A stretch of 64,000 nt of DNA from Burkholderiales bacterium Ga0077544 (GTDB lineage: Bacteria; Pseudomonadota; Gammaproteobacteria; Burkholderiales; Burkholderiaceae_D). The stretch spans positions 24,138-88,137 of the forward strand of contig LNEU01000019.1 in assembly GCA_001464355.1 (NCBI GenBank), read 5' to 3'. The notes under the pieces were generated by a model. That model saw only the letters and a list, made by a program, of their open reading frames with translations. It was not told the origin of the DNA and made no database searches. Position numbers and translations under genes: made by a program. This document shows positions 62,087 through 64,000 of this stretch, in pieces. Numbering within the stretch: the stretch's first letter is position 1; each line of letters opens with the position of its first letter.

Positions 62087-64000
62087 TTAGAATTTGTGAC
62101 TCAACAGCAACGATACTTGATGGCTCGAGTAATCGCTTTGATTCCACTTGTAATCATAAAGAGCTTTCATTGTCCATGACTCTTTCGAGCAATTACATGT
62201 GAGCATGGTAATTCCTGCGCCCACATTGAACAGATCGCGATCCTGCTTTATCCCTTGCGCTGAAAACGTCCCGCCACCGCCAGTAAACGCTGCATCTTGC
62301 TGCATGGTCGTCGACTGAAAGTCATGCAGCCATTTCACGTGAAGTTCGGGTGAATAAGTACGATTGCCGGATTGAATGATTTGCTCCGCTTTCACCCCCA
62401 GGCCTGATTGCACGAAATCGTAATCCTGGCTGGCCACGCGCAGACTGGCACCGCTAGCGCCTTGTTCCGTGTAACTGTCAACGGAAATGCGCGAGACCTG
62501 CAATGATGCGAGTGGAGTGATGGTGGTTTGGTTGACGATGAAATGTTTTCCCGCAGAGATCAGTGCGCCATATTGTTGACCACTGAAGTCAGCTGTTGCG
62601 GTACGGTTTATTCCAGGAAATACAATGGAGCGTGAGCCATCGTATTTATCTATGCCAGCCATCACCGAGCCTTGTACAAAAGAGGTGCCTTCCTTGTGAT
62701 CGAAATAAGCTGTCAACTGATAGGAATCGATTTTTGTACGACCGCTGGCATTGTTGCCCTCGATACTAGTGTTGGCGTAGCCGCCACCAAAACCGACGCG
62801 GGTCTTGTCATTCAAGGGCATCTCATATGCAAGCATCAAGCCAAATGCCTTGCTGTCGTAGCCATTCATGCCATTGACATTATCCTGCTGGCCTTCCATG
62901 CCGAAACCTTTTGCCCACCAGCTACCGCGCTGATCATGGCTTTGGCATTCTTGTGCAGTCTTGGCCTTGACCGTATCACTGGGGCTGCAAGTGTCATCGC
63001 AGCATAGGCCTTGAATCTCATCCATGCGTGCCATCCACAGGCCGTCAAAAAGTCGGGTGGTTTGTCCCGCGACCCAAGGTGCTGCGAGATTGGTAGTGCC
63101 GGGTGCGAGTTGAGCAAGTGCATTATTGATTGCTGCCGCAGTAGGTAAGACGGCAATCGCATCCTGGATGGCACGTAGGTCGGTACCCGTGGGTGCGTTG
63201 ACGTCCAGTATGGGCCCAATCGCAACAGCACCCGGAGTAGTGCCAAAGCTTGCCAGTGGCGCTGCCGTCAGCAACAGCGTGACGTCGCCGGTGGTGGTCG
63301 GCCTACCGCTGAACTGGTAACGTGGGTTGTTATTCACGACGAATACAGGTGCGCCTATGCTACCTGCAGTCGCATCGACAATTCTGAAACTGGTGCCGGT
63401 GGTCAGCGCACCCGTCACGGTCGGGGTCACCGTAATGCCACCGGCATTGATTTGTCCGTTGCCGGCGATGACCTTGCCGTACACGGTATCAGTGGCTAGC
63501 GTTGTGGCAATCGTGCCGCCAGCATTCGTGGTCAATTGTCCCGTGATATTCAGCGTGTTGGTGCCGAGGTTCAATCCCGATGTCTGCGCTGCGCCTGTAA
63601 CCGACGCGTTTCCACCGACAACATTAATCATTCTGATGCCGCTAGCGCCACCGATGGCGCCATTTACGATACTGCCGCCGTTAAGCGTCAAGGTACCTGT
63701 ACCGGCGGTGGCAGTCGTCATTGCGCCAGTTAATGTGCGTCCCGCAGCAAGATTAATGAAGCCGTCATTGGCAAACAAAGTCGCTGCGCGGGTATCTCCA
63801 TTGAAATTGACAATTCCGGTGCCGGTGACATCCAGTGTCTGCGAGTAAACCGCACCGTTGAAGTTCACTGTAGACGCGCTAGCGCCAGCATCTATGTGGA
63901 GGAACTCCGACCCTATGGTGCCGGTAAAGCCTGTCACCGTTGAATTGCCACTGAACACGACAGTGGCAGTAGCATTGGAGTTGCTGGTAATGCCGCCGCC
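62087..64000 (-). CDS. Autotransporter-domain protein, N-terminus beyond the window
   Basis: Type V secretion protein; 637 residues are visible and the frame stays open to base 64000. The outer part (first about 230 residues seen) is a low-complexity beta-helix passenger rich in Gly, Thr, Asn and Ala (GTGTLTLNGGSIVNGAIGGA). A helical linker follows (DLRAIQDAIAVLPTAAAINN), then four cysteines in a short insert (LCCDDTCS...ECQSH). The C-terminal beta-barrel (about 280 residues) begins near GSWWAKGFGMEGQQDNVNG and ends in the outer-membrane signature ...LLLSHKF with terminal phenylalanine. Passenger function is unknown; such proteins are often adhesins. Confidence 0.88.
   Translation of the reverse strand, partial: GGGITSNSNATATVVFSGNSTVTGFTGTIGSEFLHIDAGASASTVNFNGAVYSQTLDVTGTGIVNFNGDTRAATLFANDGFINLAAGRTLTGAMTTATAGTGTLTLNGGSIVNGAIGGASGIRMINVVGGNASVTGAAQTSGLNLGTNTLNITGQLTTNAGGTIATTLATDTVYGKVIAGNGQINAGGITVTPTVTGALTTGTSFRIVDATAGSIGAPVFVVNNNPRYQFSGRPTTTGDVTLLLTAAPLASFGTTPGAVAIGPILDVNAPTGTDLRAIQDAIAVLPTAAAINNALAQLAPGTTNLAAPWVAGQTTRLFDGLWMARMDEIQGLCCDDTCSPSDTVKAKTAQECQSHDQRGSWWAKGFGMEGQQDNVNGMNGYDSKAFGLMLAYEMPLNDKTRVGFGGGYANTSIEGNNASGRTKIDSYQLTAYFDHKEGTSFVQGSVMAGIDKYDGSRSIVFPGINRTATADFSGQQYGALISAGKHFIVNQTTITPLASLQVSRISVDSYTEQGASGASLRVASQDYDFVQSGLGVKAEQIIQSGNRTYSPELHVKWLHDFQSTTMQQDAAFTGGGGTFSAQGIKQDRDLFNVGAGITMLTCNCSKESWTMKALYDYKWNQSDYSSHQVSLLLSHKF

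Overview
The window looks like chromosomal DNA from a betaproteobacterium of the order Burkholderiales, most likely an Oxalobacteraceae member near Herminiimonas or Janthinobacterium. This placement is inferred from gene order, protein style and moderate GC. It is mostly housekeeping and metabolic genes with one small accessory patch. No rRNA, CRISPR array, intact insertion sequence or recognisable defence system was seen.

Layout. (1) 1-7.7 kb: 3' end of ftsK, then lolA, rarA, a small membrane protein gene, serS and an EAL-CBS-GGDEF cyclic-di-GMP protein gene. (2) 7.9-11.3 kb: tRNA-Ser(CGA) followed by an integrase N-terminal stub, a frame-damaged orphan gene and several small unknown genes. 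This looks like the scar of an integrated element plus a small-protein cluster. (3) 11.4-18.5 kb: an MgtC/DUF4010 membrane protein gene, then a compact type IV pilus minor pilin operon, pilV-pilW-pilX-pilY1-pilE-fimT. (4) 18.6-20.3 kb: ribD and ribE. (5) 21.3-30.8 kb: a low-oxygen/polyhydroxybutyrate block: phaB, a hemerythrin-like gene, a phasin gene, a MaoC-phosphotransacetylase fusion with ackA, phaC, uspA, a BON-domain gene and an fnr gene. I see FNR boxes (TTGAT-N4-ATCAA) in front of four transcription units here, and a fifth in front of hsp20 at 43.2 kb. Each lies 31-32 bp from a plausible -10 element. (6) 31.3-41.4 kb: a DSD1-type aldolase, a TctCBA transporter, a GntR/FCD regulator, an aminotransferase of the alanine/serine/aspartate-glyoxylate class and a large FAD/4Fe-4S dehydrogenase. 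Together they suggest catabolism of a hydroxy acid or hydroxyamino acid through glyoxylate, with a shared palindromic operator. (7) 41.5-48.1 kb: two secreted or lipoprotein genes, hsp20, a RibBX-type gene, ribH, nusB, a class I aminotransferase and a lytic transglycosylase. (8) 48.6-64 kb: ubiD, the 4.5S RNA gene, a marR gene divergent from an RND efflux pair, an AidB-like acyl-CoA dehydrogenase, dnaX-ybaB-recR, a class III CoA-transferase, a 29-codon membrane peptide and the C-terminal part of an autotransporter.

Most notable points: the FNR-box regulon joining PHB metabolism, acetate-forming substrate-level phosphorylation and stress proteins; a slippery A9 run plus stem-loop in dnaX whose -1 frame stops at once (a gamma-subunit signal); the P4-type integrase stub beside tRNA-Ser; the glyoxylate/hydroxyaspartate-like locus with three matching operator sites; and a RibBA homologue whose cyclohydrolase half has lost its zinc cysteines. 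I found no wholly new system that I could defend. The small-protein cluster at 9.2-11.2 kb and the locus at 31-41 kb are the least explained parts.
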